A stretch of 64,000 nt of DNA from Hyperoodon ampullatus (GCA_949752795.1 OX457058.1:164116223-164180222); one strand, 5' to 3'; counted from the first letter of the stretch, positions 46,310 through 59,049 are shown. Made by a program: numbers and translations. Notes: generated by a model not told the origin, from the sequence alone.

Positions 46310-46865
46310 AACCATTTGGTATAGTGTTAAACATACAACTTAACTAGGATTGACCTAGCAAAGCTACTCCTACATATTCACTCAAGAGAAATTAAAACAT
46401 ATATCCACGAAAGGCTAAACGTTTATAACAGCTGTGTTCATAACAGCCAAAAACTGCAAACAATCCCAATGCCCATCAAGTAGTGAAAGGATACATAATT
46501 GTCAGATGTCTGTCCAATGGAAAACCATTCAGCAAAAAAAGGAGAAACTACTGAGATATGTAATGACAGGGATGGATCTCAAAATATTATCTACAGTGAA
46601 AAAAGCCAGACATAAAAGGATAACTACTGAATGATTCCCTTTGTATGTCATCCAGAAAAGACAAAGCTACAGGGATAAAAATCAGATGTGTGGTTGCCAG
46701 GGGCTGGGTGTAGGGGGCAGGGGATTTATGACAACAAGGGACAAGGAAATTTTGGAGGGTGATGGATTATGATAATGGTTATGTCTGCATACATTTGTCA
46801 AAATGCGTTGGACTACAAACTTCAAGTGGATGGATTTTAATAAACCATAAATCTGTCATTTAAAA
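46310..46865 (+). mobile_element. Ancient L1 (L1M-type), 3' end
   Basis: Old L1 ORF2 C-terminus and 3' UTR: 'cataacagccaaaaactgca', 'caatcccaatgcccatcaa', 'tggttgccaggggctgggtg', 'gtggatggattttaataaac'. A 66-codon frame at 46434-46634 is the ORF2 remnant. Confidence 0.75.
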
Positions 46866-49721
46866 AATACAGTGAAAGAATGCTTTCTATGAAATATTTC
46901 ACATAATTAGCAAAAAAAAGTCACATAAAAGTCTTTCAGCTGCAATCTGAATATGATTATGATACAATAATATTTAATTACACTGCCTCTTTGTGCTTCA
47001 ACAATTTCATTCATTTGATATATATCGAGTTCCTTTTATGTACTATAGGTATCAAGTCTCCCTAATTAAATAGGAAATTCAAGACGCTGTGAAGACTCAT
47101 GACTTATCCATATTGGTCTGGAAGTCTCTGTCTTGACAGTGTCTGGCTTGTATATCTGTGCCTGGTGAAATATGAGACCAGAGGAGGAGAAACCAAAGAA
47201 AAGAAAATGTAACTGGACTACTGACCATTCCTGACTTTCAGGATGCTTTCTAAGTGAAAATTCCCTTTTGTCTCCCACTCTTTCTTTAAGTTGTCTTCCC
47301 ATGGCTAAGTTTTACTGCCTCTGGATGGACATTCAGGCAGGCCCCATGATTTTTCTGGTTATGTTAATATAACACTCTATGGTCACCCTAAGTTGAAAGG
47401 TATAATCAAAATTTAGAACACCCGGTGTAACACACAAATCAATGCTTCAATTTTCATCCAGAGGCAACATTTCAGATTTTGATCAACCGCGGATTTGCCA
47501 CCCGCCCACAGGAGCTTGTCGTCTGCTTTCAGGGAAGGGATTTTCATTGACTTCTTTTTATCCACACTCATTTTCTTCCCCATTTACCACCCACCCCACA
47601 TCTAAATGTTATAAGCGATCCCTCCCTGGTGGGAGAATGTGGTGAAAAACGAGGAAGAAGGAGGGGGGCATGGTTATTTGACTCTCATGAGCAAGTCAAA
47701 ACAGAATAATAATAATAATAATAAAGTACTCTTGATAGCTGAGAACTCTCAGGTAGCTGGCCTGGCAACTAACTTGGTGCTGATCATAAATAATTTCACA
47801 ACATATCATTTTCGGAAAAGCTAACTCTGTAACTATGATGGAAGGGGACACAAACAAGGACACTTGGGCCACCCCAGAAAGGATAAAACATCTTTGTTGC
47901 CTGGCTAACATGAAGGGCCATTGGTTCTTTATCGATGACAATCCTGTCTAACTTTGTTAGCATTACCTCCTTTGCAAAAGGTACTCAGAGACCCATCATA
48001 TAACTACCCTTTGCTTTCTGATAGCTTCGAATACAGATCAAGCCCTCACTTTCTTAAATCTCCCCAGTCACCCATACAAACATAAACCTTATCACAAGCA
48101 TGTCCTAAGTCCTTTATCTGATCGGTCCCACAGTTCTTCATGGTATAAGGTTTCCCTTTCTGCAGCAAGTTGATAAATCTAGCATCATTTGATCACAAAT
48201 GCATTCTTTCTTGCCTGGGTTTTATTATTTGTAAGATGGTTTTGCACTCTCTGAGCTTGGCAAACGTTTAATAGCTGATTCTTTCTCTTATGAGCATGCC
48301 CATGGGCTCCTTAGATTTCATGTGGGGTCGTTCCAGCCAGAACACTTGTTCCATGGAGGTGTATTCTGTTTCTCCATTGCAGCCACACTTAGCCCCTGTT
48401 TATTTCAGAGTTCTGCTCTACATAAACTCTCCACTGGACTCCCAGGAGGTCCTCCTAGGAAGAAGTTGAAAGACTCTAAGATGATGAAAAGCCAGATCAC
48501 CTACATCCCCTATAACTCTCAGCTCTGATCCAAGGGAAAGAGTCATGCATCATTTTTGCTTGATACACTTTGGCAGAGAAGGCCAGTCCCAATGCAGCTG
48601 TAGCTCTACCTCACCCTTCCAGCAAGGTTGCTTACCTGCCCAGATATCTTGCAATCTGGATCTCTCCGGTGAGAGTCAGGCATCATTTCTTTGTGCACCC
48701 CAATTTCAGGAGGCTCAAAGCACAGCTTATGCCAAAGGAAAAATCTCTCCAGATATTGCTCACTCTATCTAAAATCTCTCACTCTTTTGTGGGATTTTAG
48801 ACTGCCTGCCAGTTCCTAGGAACCTGGACTTTACTTGTTAGCCAATCATGTCCCTTTCGGGACCTCCACATCTATTGCACATAGTGGCTGGTGCCTTGGT
48901 CAATAGGGCCTATACAAAATCCTGTTTTTCCTCTAACACTGTACCCATTTTAATAATTTCACTTTTCCACAATTTATAGAAGTCAGAAATTCAAAATAGA
49001 ACTCTGCTTACTCTTTCCCTGAATTTATGTTTTTACTCTGAACTCCTATTTCCAATGATAGTACACTAAAATGTGTATGGCTTCAATCTATTATTTTAAG
49101 TAAATTTAGTTCCATACCACAATTATTTTTCAGTGAAATCAAGATTATTATTCCAGTCCCAGTCAGGTCTATGGATGCCATTTAGGTTTTCCTTCCCTGT
49201 CCCCCTTCCCCACCAACTATGTCCCCCCAGTTCTACATACCCTTTGCCCACTGCCTATCCATGCCAGGCTGGGCGTAATCTGCTTACATGATAGTCTGCA
49301 ACTGGTGGCATTCTTATTGCATTTTCCTTCTGGATTGTTTTTCATTATTTTTGGTGAAACTCACGGTGTCTTTTATGAAGAGGAAAGGATATTTGGATTT
49401 TTCCGTTCTTGCTTTAAAAATTAATGTTTGATTTATTAAAGTAACCAATTAAAATTCTTAGTTCCTTAACTTTTTTTAAGTCCAGTTTGGAAAACTTATT
49501 CTATATGTATTCTAGCTGATTTTAGCTATCATTTTAAAGGATCTTTTGAATAATTTTTGGTTCCATTTGCAAACATTTTAAATGAAGCCCTTTCAAATAT
49601 TTTAGTTTTTAATTTTAATATTTTTAATTCCTCTTTAACTATTTTACATGACCTAATAATTACAATGCCTATCTGATAACTTACAGCATTAACTAACAGC
49701 ATTGATTATGTAAGAAATGCA
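46866..49721. other. No gene recognised
   Basis: The stretch includes an (AAT)n microsatellite at 47704-47724. Small frames at 48322-48528 and 48545-48800 lie in slightly GC-richer DNA, with 'cctgtttatttcag' resembling a splice acceptor at about 48408, but there is no supporting domain. Confidence 0.35.
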
Positions 49722-50034
49722 GGGCTTCCCTGGTGGCGCAGTGGTTAAGAATCCACCTGCCAATGCAGGGGACACAGGTTCGAGCCCTGGTCTGGGAGGA
49801 TCCCACATGCTGCGGAGCAACTTAGCCCATGCACCACAACTATTGAGCCGGTGCACCACAACTGCTGAAGCCTGCGTGCCTAGGGCCTGTGCTCCACAAC
49901 AAGGAAAGCCACAGCAGTGAGAAGCCCGAGCACCAGAACGAAGAGTAACTGGCAGCAACTAGAGAAAACCCACGCACAGGAACGAAAACCCATCACAGCC
50001 AAAAATTAAATAAATAAATTTATTTATTTTTTTT
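49722..50034 (+). mobile_element. CHR SINE, long form, well-preserved Pol III boxes
   Basis: Starts GGGCTTCCCTGGTGG. The A box TGGCGCAGTGG (49734-49744) and B box GGTTCGAGCCC (49777-49787) are intact, so the internal tRNA-type promoter looks functional. The tail is AAATAAAT-type followed by a T-run. TSD not clear. Confidence 0.95.
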
Positions 50035-50089
50035 AAGTGCATCATTTTATATACTTAATGGTTATAAGAAACAATAGATTATTTTATAT

Positions 50090-50703
50090 TCATCCTCATT
50101 ATTCATGGACGTCGTGTATGCTATTTGCTAAAATTTATTTGTAACTCCAAAATCAATATTTGTGGCATGTTCAAGGTCATTCACAGGCATGTGAATGCAC
50201 AGGGCAGAGAAAAATTTTGATTGCCTGCCCAATGAATTCAAAGGTGGTTTTCAGTAAACAAGTGTCCTTTCTACAGTCTATTTAGTGCTACATTTTTTCT
50301 GCATTTTTGTGTTTTGATGGTTATTTCTCCATTTAAAAATGGTTCCCAAGCACAGTGTTGAAGTACTGGCTATTGTCTCTAGGTACAAGAGGACGGTGAT
50401 GTGTCTTATGAAGAAAATAGGTGCATTCAGTATACTTCATTCCTGCTGTTCCTTCATAGCTATTGGCCACGCATGAGTTCAGTGTTCATGAATAAACAAT
50501 ACATATTAAATAAGGTGTCTTACTTATGAAACACACATAAAACAAGTTTAGGTATTGATTTGTTAATGAAAATGTTATGATCAGAGGCTCACAACCTAAT
50601 TCTGTATTTCCCCTAGGAATAAGAGTTCAGTACTCGCTAATTCAGTGTTCATGGTGACCTACACATAGAACACAACTAATGCGAATGTGAGAGTCAGTGC
50701 TAC
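50090..50703 (+). mobile_element. Tigger-type (pogo-like) DNA transposon remnant
   Basis: Both ends resemble the terminal inverted repeats of a Tigger family: 'cctcattattcatggac' on the left, and 'ctaatgcgaatgtgagagtc', roughly its reverse complement, on the right. In between, an ATG at 50339 opens a decayed transposase N-terminus (MVPKHSVEVL...KRTVMCLMKKI), followed by stops and frameshifts. At about 610 bases it is a short internally deleted copy. Confidence 0.7.
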
Positions 50704-51139
50704 CCTCCAAAAAGAAAAAAGCTGCCAGTTAAACTATGACACACCATTGATTGAAAGACACACCTAGATGTCAGCAATAAATGTGTCTCAAATATGAAAA
50801 ATACCTCAAAATTAATTTAAAAATTGACAAATATTTGATAAGTTGATAAATAATTCTTATAAATCTCTTGAGTTACACTTGTAATTACAGTGACCTTTAA
50901 TTTCTCTTGGATCTTCCATCAGTGAGCACAAACTTAGAACTGATTTCAACTCAAAATCATAAATCTAAATTACCTGCTTAATTACACAATTTGGAGATAT
51001 TATATTAGATGAAGTTCTATTAAAATTATAATTACAAAAAATAACCAATATGTGCAGATTTCTTCATAAAACTAATTTTAAAAATCACATTTTAATTTTA
51101 ATTGTGTAAGCTTACAGTAGAAGGTGTCTCAGATTTGGC
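50704..51139. other. No gene recognised
   Basis: AT-rich, nothing supportable. Confidence 0.4.
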
Positions 51140-51450
51140 GAAATCCAGTATTGTCCCCAATACCTTAGAATGTCTCCCTTGCACTTGTTCCCTGATACAC
51201 TTTCACTATTCCAAGGTTTTAGCTCAACACTTGTGTCTCTGTGCTCTTTCCTGATGCCACCAGATAGAGTTAAATACTGTCTCCTATCCCTCATCTCGAT
51301 GAATCTATCACATATGATTTATGTCTTTAAAATCATATTAATATATACTTATTTATTTAGGTGTATTCTCTTCCCATTATGTGGCAGAGACCTGTCCTTA
51401 TCTGAATCCTGAGTGTCCCACATAGCAGGTCCTCAATACATATTAATTCT
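51140..51450 (+). mobile_element. L2-like 3' end, plus orientation
   Basis: Pyrimidine-rich body ending with 'tcccacatagcaggtcctca' and 'atacatattaatt', the L2 tail. Confidence 0.5.
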
Positions 51451-51454
51451 TTTT

Positions 51455-51650
51455 AAAAAATATCTGTCTACCATGTGCCAGGCCCTGGGCTAAGCACTGT
51501 CGATAAAATGTCAAGTGAGGATGGCTCTGACTTCCAAAAGATTACAGTTGAGTAAGGAAAGCATGGGGTGCTACTTGAGAACATACCAGAGGATCCAAAT
51601 CAGATGGAGGTGGTGAGATGGGAGAGGGAGGGCCAGGAAGATCATCCAGG
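51455..51650 (-). mobile_element. L2-like 3' end, minus orientation
   Basis: 'ctaccatgtgccaggccctg' and 'gggctaagcactgtcgata' are the inverted L2 tail. It lies back-to-back with the plus-strand copy just upstream. Confidence 0.5.
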
Positions 51651-51681
51651 AGACTCAGTTTGAAGTTTGCATGTGAATTAA

Positions 51682-51927
51682 GTGGATGAAGAAGATGTCA
51701 ACAGAACGAACTCAGAAGTTGTGTCTCCTTGTCAAGAAAATCCTCATGAGTTATCAAAATTTCATCAAACAGTATTGAATAAAAGAGATCTATCATCCGA
51801 AGTTCATAAACAAATGCAAGATTTAATCAAACTCAAAGTCTGTGTTATTAGAAGCAAAATTGGGGGGGGGAATGTAATACTTGATAAAGAAGACATTGTA
51901 GAGGATGATGGCTGGGCTTTGGTTTAA
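51682..51927 (+). other. Open frame of 81 aa, possible retrocopied gene fragment
   Basis: A polar, acidic and coiled-coil-like peptide (residues 20-55 rich in Q, K, E and L), ending in VEDDGWALV followed by TAA. An AATAAA occurs 170 bases downstream (52099-52104), and the intervening DNA looks like a short 3' UTR. There is no intron signal, no poly(A) tail and no clear TSD. A homopolymer of nine G (51862-51870) encodes Gly-Gly-Gly and may mark a disrupted spot. The parent gene is not recognised; it could equally be a chance frame. Confidence 0.3.
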
Positions 51928-52104
51928 ATGATTCATGGACATAGTTAATCAAAAAAATAATTCTAGAAGAGAAGCAGTTACTTTTGTTGTTGGCTTGGAT
52001 TTGCAGGTGTGAGGGAGATACTAGCAAAGGAAATTGAGAAATTTGTGGCAAAAGAGAACAAAAAGTAGTTTAGGGAGCAATTCATAACTTCATCTTAAAA
52101 TAAA

Positions 52105-54248
52105 ATGTTTTAACTTTCTACTTGTCTAAAACGTTGATTAGAGCTAAAGACCAAACAGTCACCAGTCCTTGTCTCTGACTCTCAATGTGCGGCTCAGGGT
52201 GGAGGGGAAGCTTAGAGAAGCCTGCGGTGTGGGCAGAATTTGTATGGCAGTGGTACCCTCCATCTCAAGAGAAGGTAAGGACTTAGCCACTTGAAATGTT
52301 GGGTGTCCCCCTCAACAGTTTTAAGATTGTCTGTGTCAAACAATCCCTGAAGACACATTAGGGCATTTGGGGCCAGATATGGTGCTCCAGAACAAGCATT
52401 GTCTAATGCACAATCTAGTGAGAGACATGCATGCAAGCAAGTGTAATACATTATGTAATTACTTAAATAGAGATGTGTCTAGAGTGAGCTGGGGGATACA
52501 GGGACCTTGTACTTGACCAGTAGATGTTTAATGTCAATTTGAATGTTATATAGGAGATGGTTTAGAAAATACAACAAATGTACTAATGAACTCCCATTTC
52601 TTTCATTTTCTTCTGTAATTTGGGCTTTATAATTGTTTTTGTTTCCTATAACATTGGTAGAGGGCACTGCACTTCAAAATGTGTTCTGGGGGGTTCCCGA
52701 GGGTTCCTGAAACCTTCCAGCAATACCCACAGAGGGAATATAAGAGTGAGCAGCATTTCAGTCAAAGGAGCTCCACTTTTATAGGTCTTGTTTTTTCAGG
52801 TTTCAGCGTTAGTATTTCATTTGAACAAATAGTTCCATGACCAAAAACTTAGGAATAAAAATGTTAACAGCATAACTTATTATACATGTTCATCCTTAGC
52901 AATAATTAAGGGCTATGTTTTTAATATAGGAAATAAGAATGACAAATATCATCAGGTTTAGATTTGCTTACAGTTGGTCTATGGTGACTACCTAATAATA
53001 TTTAAAAACTACGTAAGTCCTACAAAACCAAAAGGATTTCTATGACCACAATGATTGATACAGATAGGTCTTAGAATGCCATAAAAAGAATTGGATTAAT
53101 AGCAAGAAGGTACAATATATTTCAACAACATAGAAAAACAAAACAACTGTGGAGTACTTTTCTCCTTTTACAGGTTTCATAACAGAAGAAAAATAAATAA
53201 ATAAATAATGGATAACTGTTGTCTTCTGAGCCCTGATCCATTAATACAACTAGCTAAATATAAACATCAAATAGTTTAGGGTGGGGGAAAAAACCCGCAC
53301 TACATCAGTAAAGAAAAAAAAAGAGGATGAGAGTTAGAACATATTAAAATTTAATTTAAAAAGTAGATAGAGTTTAAAAAGTGCTTTAAAAATGGTTGCC
53401 AATAAATTAAGTTGTTAAATTTAACAATGACCCATCCTACCTCACTCCTTCCCAGAATTGACATCCACCTTCCCTCTTTTGTGCCTCTGATTAGCTCACC
53501 ATTTATAATACATGGCAATATAGTGGATGCACAGCACTGTAATGAGCTAAGGTGCCTAGATCTTGTAAAGATTCTATAACCAACAGCTGGAAACTAAAAT
53601 TAGGATGAAATCTTTTAAGTCCAAATAATGTTAACTTCCCCTAACATCTGTCAAACACTCGGCCTTTAATGTTGTGATTAGAAATGTGTATTGCCACATG
53701 AACAGAGTTTTCCTGGTTAACCCAGTCATTGTCGTTGTTAAAGTGAATTTTATGGTGAGTTTATGGTAGAATTTCAGTTAATTCTCTGAAGAGTCTACTA
53801 CACAGGGACAGAGGAGACACCTGAAAAGCAAGAATTTTTTTTGGTTTTGTTTGTCTTGTTTTGTGCTACTTTCTATTATCTCTGTGAGCTCTCTAAAGGG
53901 GAGAAGTAGTTCTGGCTTCTGCATGGAATGATCAAAATCTTTGCTCTGAAGAGGCCAGAGAGAGTCAGGGAAAGGTTCTTTGAGACCCAGTGGGTTTTCT
54001 CTTGGAGATACATACCATTCTTGAATGCTTATCTTTTCACTTTATCATTTTTTTCCCCTCACTCTGCATCTCTTAAAAATCTGGAATATTGTTGAGGACC
54101 AATGAGATGGAGGCACATCAAAATTTTTTCCTAAGGTTGTGGGATTAAATACAAGATGCATAGATAAATATGGATTTCAGATAAACAAGGAATAATCTTT
54201 AGCATAAGTATGTCACATGCAATAAATATTGGAGACATATGATTGATC
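52105..54248. other. No gene recognised
   Basis: AT-rich; small frames only. No repeat family that I can support. Confidence 0.4.
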
Positions 54249-54758
54249 AATATGTATTATCCAGAGAAACAGAGCCAATAGAAGATAGATATGTGGAGAT
54301 ATATATTATATATATATAATATGAGATTTATTATAAGGTATTGGCTCGAGTGATTATCAAGTCTGAGAAGTTCCACGATCTTTCACAATCTGCCATCTTC
54401 AAGCTGGACACCCAGGAAAGCAGGTGGTGTAAATATGAAGACTTGAGAGCCAGGGAGCTGGTATAGATTACAGCCTAGATCTTAAGGTCCAAGAACCAGG
54501 AGCACCAAGGGCAAGATTCATGTCCCTGCCCAAACAGTCAAGCAGAGAATGTGAATCCTTCTTTTCTCCACTTTTTATTCTATTCGGGCCCCCAACAGAC
54601 TGAATGATGCCCTCCCACATAGGGAGGTCAACCTGTGTTACTTCATCTACCAACTTGAATGCTAATCTCTTCCAGAACCACCCAGAAATTATGTTTAACC
54701 AGACACCTGGCCATCCCATGATCCAATTAAGTTGACACATAAAACTAACTATCATACT
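54249..54758 (+). mobile_element. Old interspersed repeat, LTR-like
   Basis: The ordered phrases 'ccagagaaacagagccaata', a TA-rich patch (54299-54322), 'gagatttattataaggtatt', 'caagctggacacccaggaaa' and the end 'aagttgacacataaaactaa' form a widespread mammalian repeat. I believe it is LTR-related but do not assert the family name. Confidence 0.6.
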
Positions 54759-56089
54759 ATACTAAAACCTTTATTTTTCTGAAACACTGATTTAACTGGG
54801 AATCCTGTATTTTTTTAATTTTTGCTAAATCTAGTAGCCCTACTAGGCACATAGATATTAAAGTATGTTTGTGCACTTGGTGACATGAAGTTTCTAAAGT
54901 TCAATTACAGCATGTCTCATTGCATCTCCATAGGAAATATTTTACTTTCTCTAAAATATTGGAGTGAATTTAAAGGTAAATTATAAATAATTTTAATTAT
55001 TGTTTGTTTTTCATATTACTTATACAATTTCTCCCTCTATTAGTTCAGAAAACAAGCAGTTTGATTCCGCCTGACTTCTTTAGATGATATAACTTGGTAT
55101 GATTGGGAATGAAACACTGACAATGATTCACTGAAATTATAACTAATATTTGTAAATGACTTCAAGATTTATAGATGGAAAATATTCCCCAAACCTCCAG
55201 TATTTTCATTATAATTTTTTCTATTTCTTTATAAATATCATTACACCTTAGCTCACAGAAAAAAAGATTATGCTCTCAAGCTGAGGGGCTGAAAAACTTT
55301 CTTTTTCCAATAGGAAATTCATTTATAAATCATTCATTAAACTTTAATAAATCTCTTTTCCAGAGGTACACTCTGCTCCATTGAGTATCAAAATCTTGTA
55401 ACAGCTAATTATGAAATGTGAAGGTTACATATTTTCCAGCCCAATAACTTTAAGATGCTAAACAAAAGATCAAAAATTATTTTCAATAAAACTCAGTAAA
55501 CCAAAAAGTGTAAATAGCATGGGTGAGGAAGCTTGGAAATGTCAATATGGCTTCTATATGAGATTTTACTTCGTTTGTAAGTAAACAAGAAAAAGAATTT
55601 AGGCAAAACCAATTTTACTACACTTCACTTTGATTTAAATGGTGGTGTTATTAACACAGATTAAAAAATAGAATCTATTTAAGAAAATTTTGCATAAATT
55701 TGGAGGTTCTTAAATAATTTTGCTTATTGAAAAGTAAAATGTTTCAAATATGTAATGGTAAATATGTAAAATATCTATGTCCCCCATATTAACTGATCAA
55801 GAAAAATAGAAAAGAAAATTAGAATACATTTAACAATAGGTAATTGATAGGAGCAGGTAAATTTATTTGTAAAAAATCTAGCTGAATTTTGCTAATTAAA
55901 GAAACAGAATTTAAAGATAAAATGTTTTGAGTTTGAACTTAAACTAAGCACAATATAACTGTATTTCTCTATAAATGAACCAGCACATTGAGTACAGCTT
56001 TCTGCCATGCTGATCCTAGCTCCACGAGAGGGGGCTAATCTATACTTATCCAGTGGTGGGTCACACTTTAGAGCCTGCTGGATTTTCTT
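54759..56089. other. AT-rich DNA, no gene recognised
   Basis: Nothing beyond short A/T-rich low complexity. Confidence 0.4.
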
Positions 56090-56453
56090 TTTTTTAACAT
56101 CTTTATTGGAGTATAGTTGCTTTATAATGGTGTGTTAGTTTCTGATGTGTAACAAAGTGAGTCAGCTATATGTATACATATATTTCCATATCCCCTCTCT
56201 CTTGCGTCTCCCTCCCACCCTCCCTATCTGACCCCTCTACATGGTCACAAAGCACCAAGCTGATCACCCTGTGTTATGCAGCTGCTTCCAATTAGCTATT
56301 TTATATTTGATAGTATATATTAGTCCATGCCACTCTCTCACTGTCTCCCAGCTTACTCTTCCCTCTCCCTGTGTCCTCAAGTCCACTCTCTATGTCTGTG
56401 TTTTTATTCCTATCCTACCCCTAGGCTCTTCAGAACCATTTTTTTTTTCTTTT

Positions 56454-57453
56454 TTACATTCCATATATATGTGTTAGCATACGGTATTTGTTTTTCTCTT
56501 TCTGACTTACTTCACTCTCTATGACAGACTCTAAGTCCATCCACCTCACTACAAATAACTCAATTTCATTTCTTTTTATGGCTGAGTAATATTCCATTGT
56601 ATATATATGCCACATCTTCTTTATCCATTCATCTGTCGACAGACACTTAGGTTGCTTCCATGTCCTGGCTATTGTAAATAGTACTGCAATTAACATTGTG
56701 GTACATGACTCTTTTTGAATTATGGTTTTCTCAGTATATATGCCCAGTAGTGGGATTTCTGGGTTGTATGGTAGTTCTATTTTTAGTTTTTTAAGGAGCC
56801 TCCATACTGTTCTCCATACTGGCTGTATCAATTTACATTCCCACTAACAGTGCAAGAGGGTTCCCTTTTCTACACACCCTCTCCAGCATTTATTGTTTGT
56901 AGATTTTTTATTGATGGCCAGTCTGACCAGTGTGAGGTAATACCTCATTGTAGTTTTGATTTGCATTTCTCTAATGATTAATGATGTTGAGCATCCTTTC
57001 ATGTGTTTGTTGGCAATCTGTATATCTTCTTGGGAGAAATGTCCATTTAGCAGTTCTGCCCATTTTTGGATTGGTTTGTTTGTTTATTTGATATTGAGCT
57101 GCATGACCCGCTTGTATATTTTGGAGATTAATCCTCTGTCAGTTGCTTCATTCGCAAATATTTTCTCCCATACTAAGGGTCATCTTCTTGTCTTATTTAT
57201 GGTTTCCTTTGCTGTGCAAAAGCTGTTAAGTTTCATTAGGTCCCATTTATTTATTTTTGTTTTTATTTCCATTTATCTAGGAGGTGGGTCAAAAAGGATG
57301 TTGCTGGGATTTATGTCATAGAGTGTTCTGCTTATGTTTTCCTCTAAGAGTTTTATAGTGTCTGGCTTAAATTTAGGTTTTTAATCCATTTTGAGTTTAT
57401 TTTTCTATACGGTGTTAGGGAGTGTTCTAATTTCATTCTTTTACATGTAGCTG
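56454..57453 (-). pseudogene. L1-D ORF2 C-terminal remnant
   Basis: Covers the end of ORF2p from the equivalent of L1-B residue about 940 to the stop. An open 125 aa stretch (56454-56831, starting at the equivalent of [10 protein letters not shown]) ends in TMEYYSAIKRNEIEL and [13 protein letters not shown]. Upstream parts are broken by frameshifts and stops. Confidence 0.9.
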
Positions 57454-57865
57454 ACCCCTATAATTTGAAAACATTTACTGTTTTCCCAGAGGCCTCTGAG
57501 ACTGTCCTCAATTCTTTTCATTCTTTTTTCTTTATCCTGCTCTGTGGTAGTTATTTCCACTATTTTATCTTCCAGGTCATGTATCTGTTTTTCTGCCTAT
57601 TTATTCTGCTATTGATTCCTTCTAGAGAATTTTTAGTTTCATTTATTCTGTTGTTCATCATTGTTTGTTTGCTTTTCAGTTCTTCTAGTTCCTTGTTAAA
57701 TGTTTCTTTTATTTACTCCATTCTATTTCCAAGATTTGGGATCATCTTTACTATCATTACTCTGAATTCTTTTTCAGGTAGACTGCCTATTTCCTCTTCA
57801 TTTGTTTGTTCTGGTGGGTTTTTACCATGCTCCTTCATCTGCTGTGTATTTCTCTGTCTTCTCAT
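57454..57865 (-). pseudogene. L1-D ORF1 remnant
   Basis: N-terminal half of ORF1p up to the first RRM strand (equivalent of RIIGV), then cut by the internal deletion. Substitutions and stops interrupt the coiled-coil part. It lacks the 21-nt insertion of L1-B. Confidence 0.88.
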
Positions 57866-58337
57866 TTTGCTTAACTTACTGTGTTTAGGGTCTCCTTTTC
57901 ACAGGCTGCAGGTTCGTAGTTCCTGTTGTTTTTGGTGTCTGCCCTCAGTGGGTAAGGTTGGATCATTGGGTTGTGTAGGCTTCCTGGTGGAAGCAACTGG
58001 TGCCTCTGTTCTGGTGGATGAGGCTGGATTTTGCCTTTCTGGTGGGCAGGACCACATCTGGTAGTGTGTTTTGGGATGTCTGTGAACTTACGATTTTAGG
58101 CAGCCTCTCTGCTAATGGGTGGGCTTGTGTTTCTGTCTTGCTAATTGTTTGGCTGGGGTGTCCAGAACTGGAGCTTGCTGGTCATTGACTGGAGCTGGCT
58201 TTTAGTGTTGAGATGGAGATCTCTGGGAGCACTCTCACTGATTGATGTTACGAGGAGCTGGGAGGTCTCTGGTGGACCAATGTCCTGAACTTGGCACTCT
58301 CGCCTCAGAGGCTCAGGCCTGACACCCGGCCTTACAA

Positions 58338-58821
58338 AATTACATCTTGTCGGTAAGGGCCCCATTTGTTTCTAATTCAGTGAAACAAGGGATGGAAAGG
58401 GAAGGGCTTAACACAGAGGGTTATCAAATGAAAAAGACAAACTCACTGTGTATGTGAAAAGAAATTATGACAACAAATTTTTCACTTGTTTGACTGACCT
58501 TGAGAAGAAAAGTCCCCAAATAGTATATTCCTAAATGAAAAATCAGTACAGTTTCTTCTTCAGACATGCCACATAGGCTGTACCCCAAGTGGATATTTTA
58601 GGGGCACACCTCCTTCTGTAGTTCAGTGGGGTTTACATCCCAGCAGTTAGATCTGATTACTCACTGATAGTGGATATGGGAATACATCCTACCAGTCTCT
58701 GTCACAGCAAAGCTGTAGGTATTTACCAGAGACACATCCCCATGAAATGAAAGCAACTTATTTAAAAAATAGATATTGAAGAAGCTTCATTACTTAGAGA
58801 ACATCATGTTTTTTGGAATCA
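58338..58821. other. No gene recognised
   Basis: Unique-looking DNA between two minus-strand L1 insertions. Confidence 0.4.
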
Positions 58822-58835
58822 CTTAAAATGTTTTT

Positions 58836-58912
58836 TGTGGTTTTTTTTAACATCTTTATTGGAGTATAATTGCTTTACAATGGTGTGTTAGTTTCTGCTT
58901 TATAACAAAGTT
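58836..58912 (-). mobile_element. Severely truncated L1 (77 bp) with 14 bp TSD
   Basis: Only the extreme L1 3' end is present ('taacatctttattggagta' to 'gctttataacaaag', inverted). A perfect 14 bp direct repeat, CTTAAAATGTTTTT, flanks it at 58822-58835 and 58913-58926. Confidence 0.93.
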
Positions 58913-59049
58913 CTTAAAATGTTTTTAAGATCAATTTAAAGTCATTGCAATGTCTCAATGTTACCCACTATCTGGTCATAAAAATTATTTTTCAAAATTT
59001 AAAATTGAATTTCAATATCATCTTTAAATCGGTTAGGAAGAGGCATCAG

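Larger units (their letters stand above)
56090..58337 (-). mobile_element. L1-D: minus-strand L1 with 3.35 kb internal deletion
   Basis: Reading the minus strand: part of the 5' UTR (58337-57866), ORF1 N-terminal half (57865-57454), then an abrupt jump at 57454/57453 into the late part of ORF2 (to 56454), and the 3' UTR to 56090. Relative to L1-B the junction joins about position 16806 to 20158. The ends at the junction (GGGGT | CAGCTACATG) do not fit a GT-AG intron. Confidence 0.93.

Noticed and set aside
57440..57470. L1-D junction as a spliced L1 (SpIRE)
   Set aside because: The missing segment neither starts with GT nor ends with AG at the joined positions, so splicing is not supported.
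57465..58064. 199-aa plus-strand frame
   Set aside because: It is the antisense of L1-D ORF1 and 5' UTR, with no independent coding evidence.
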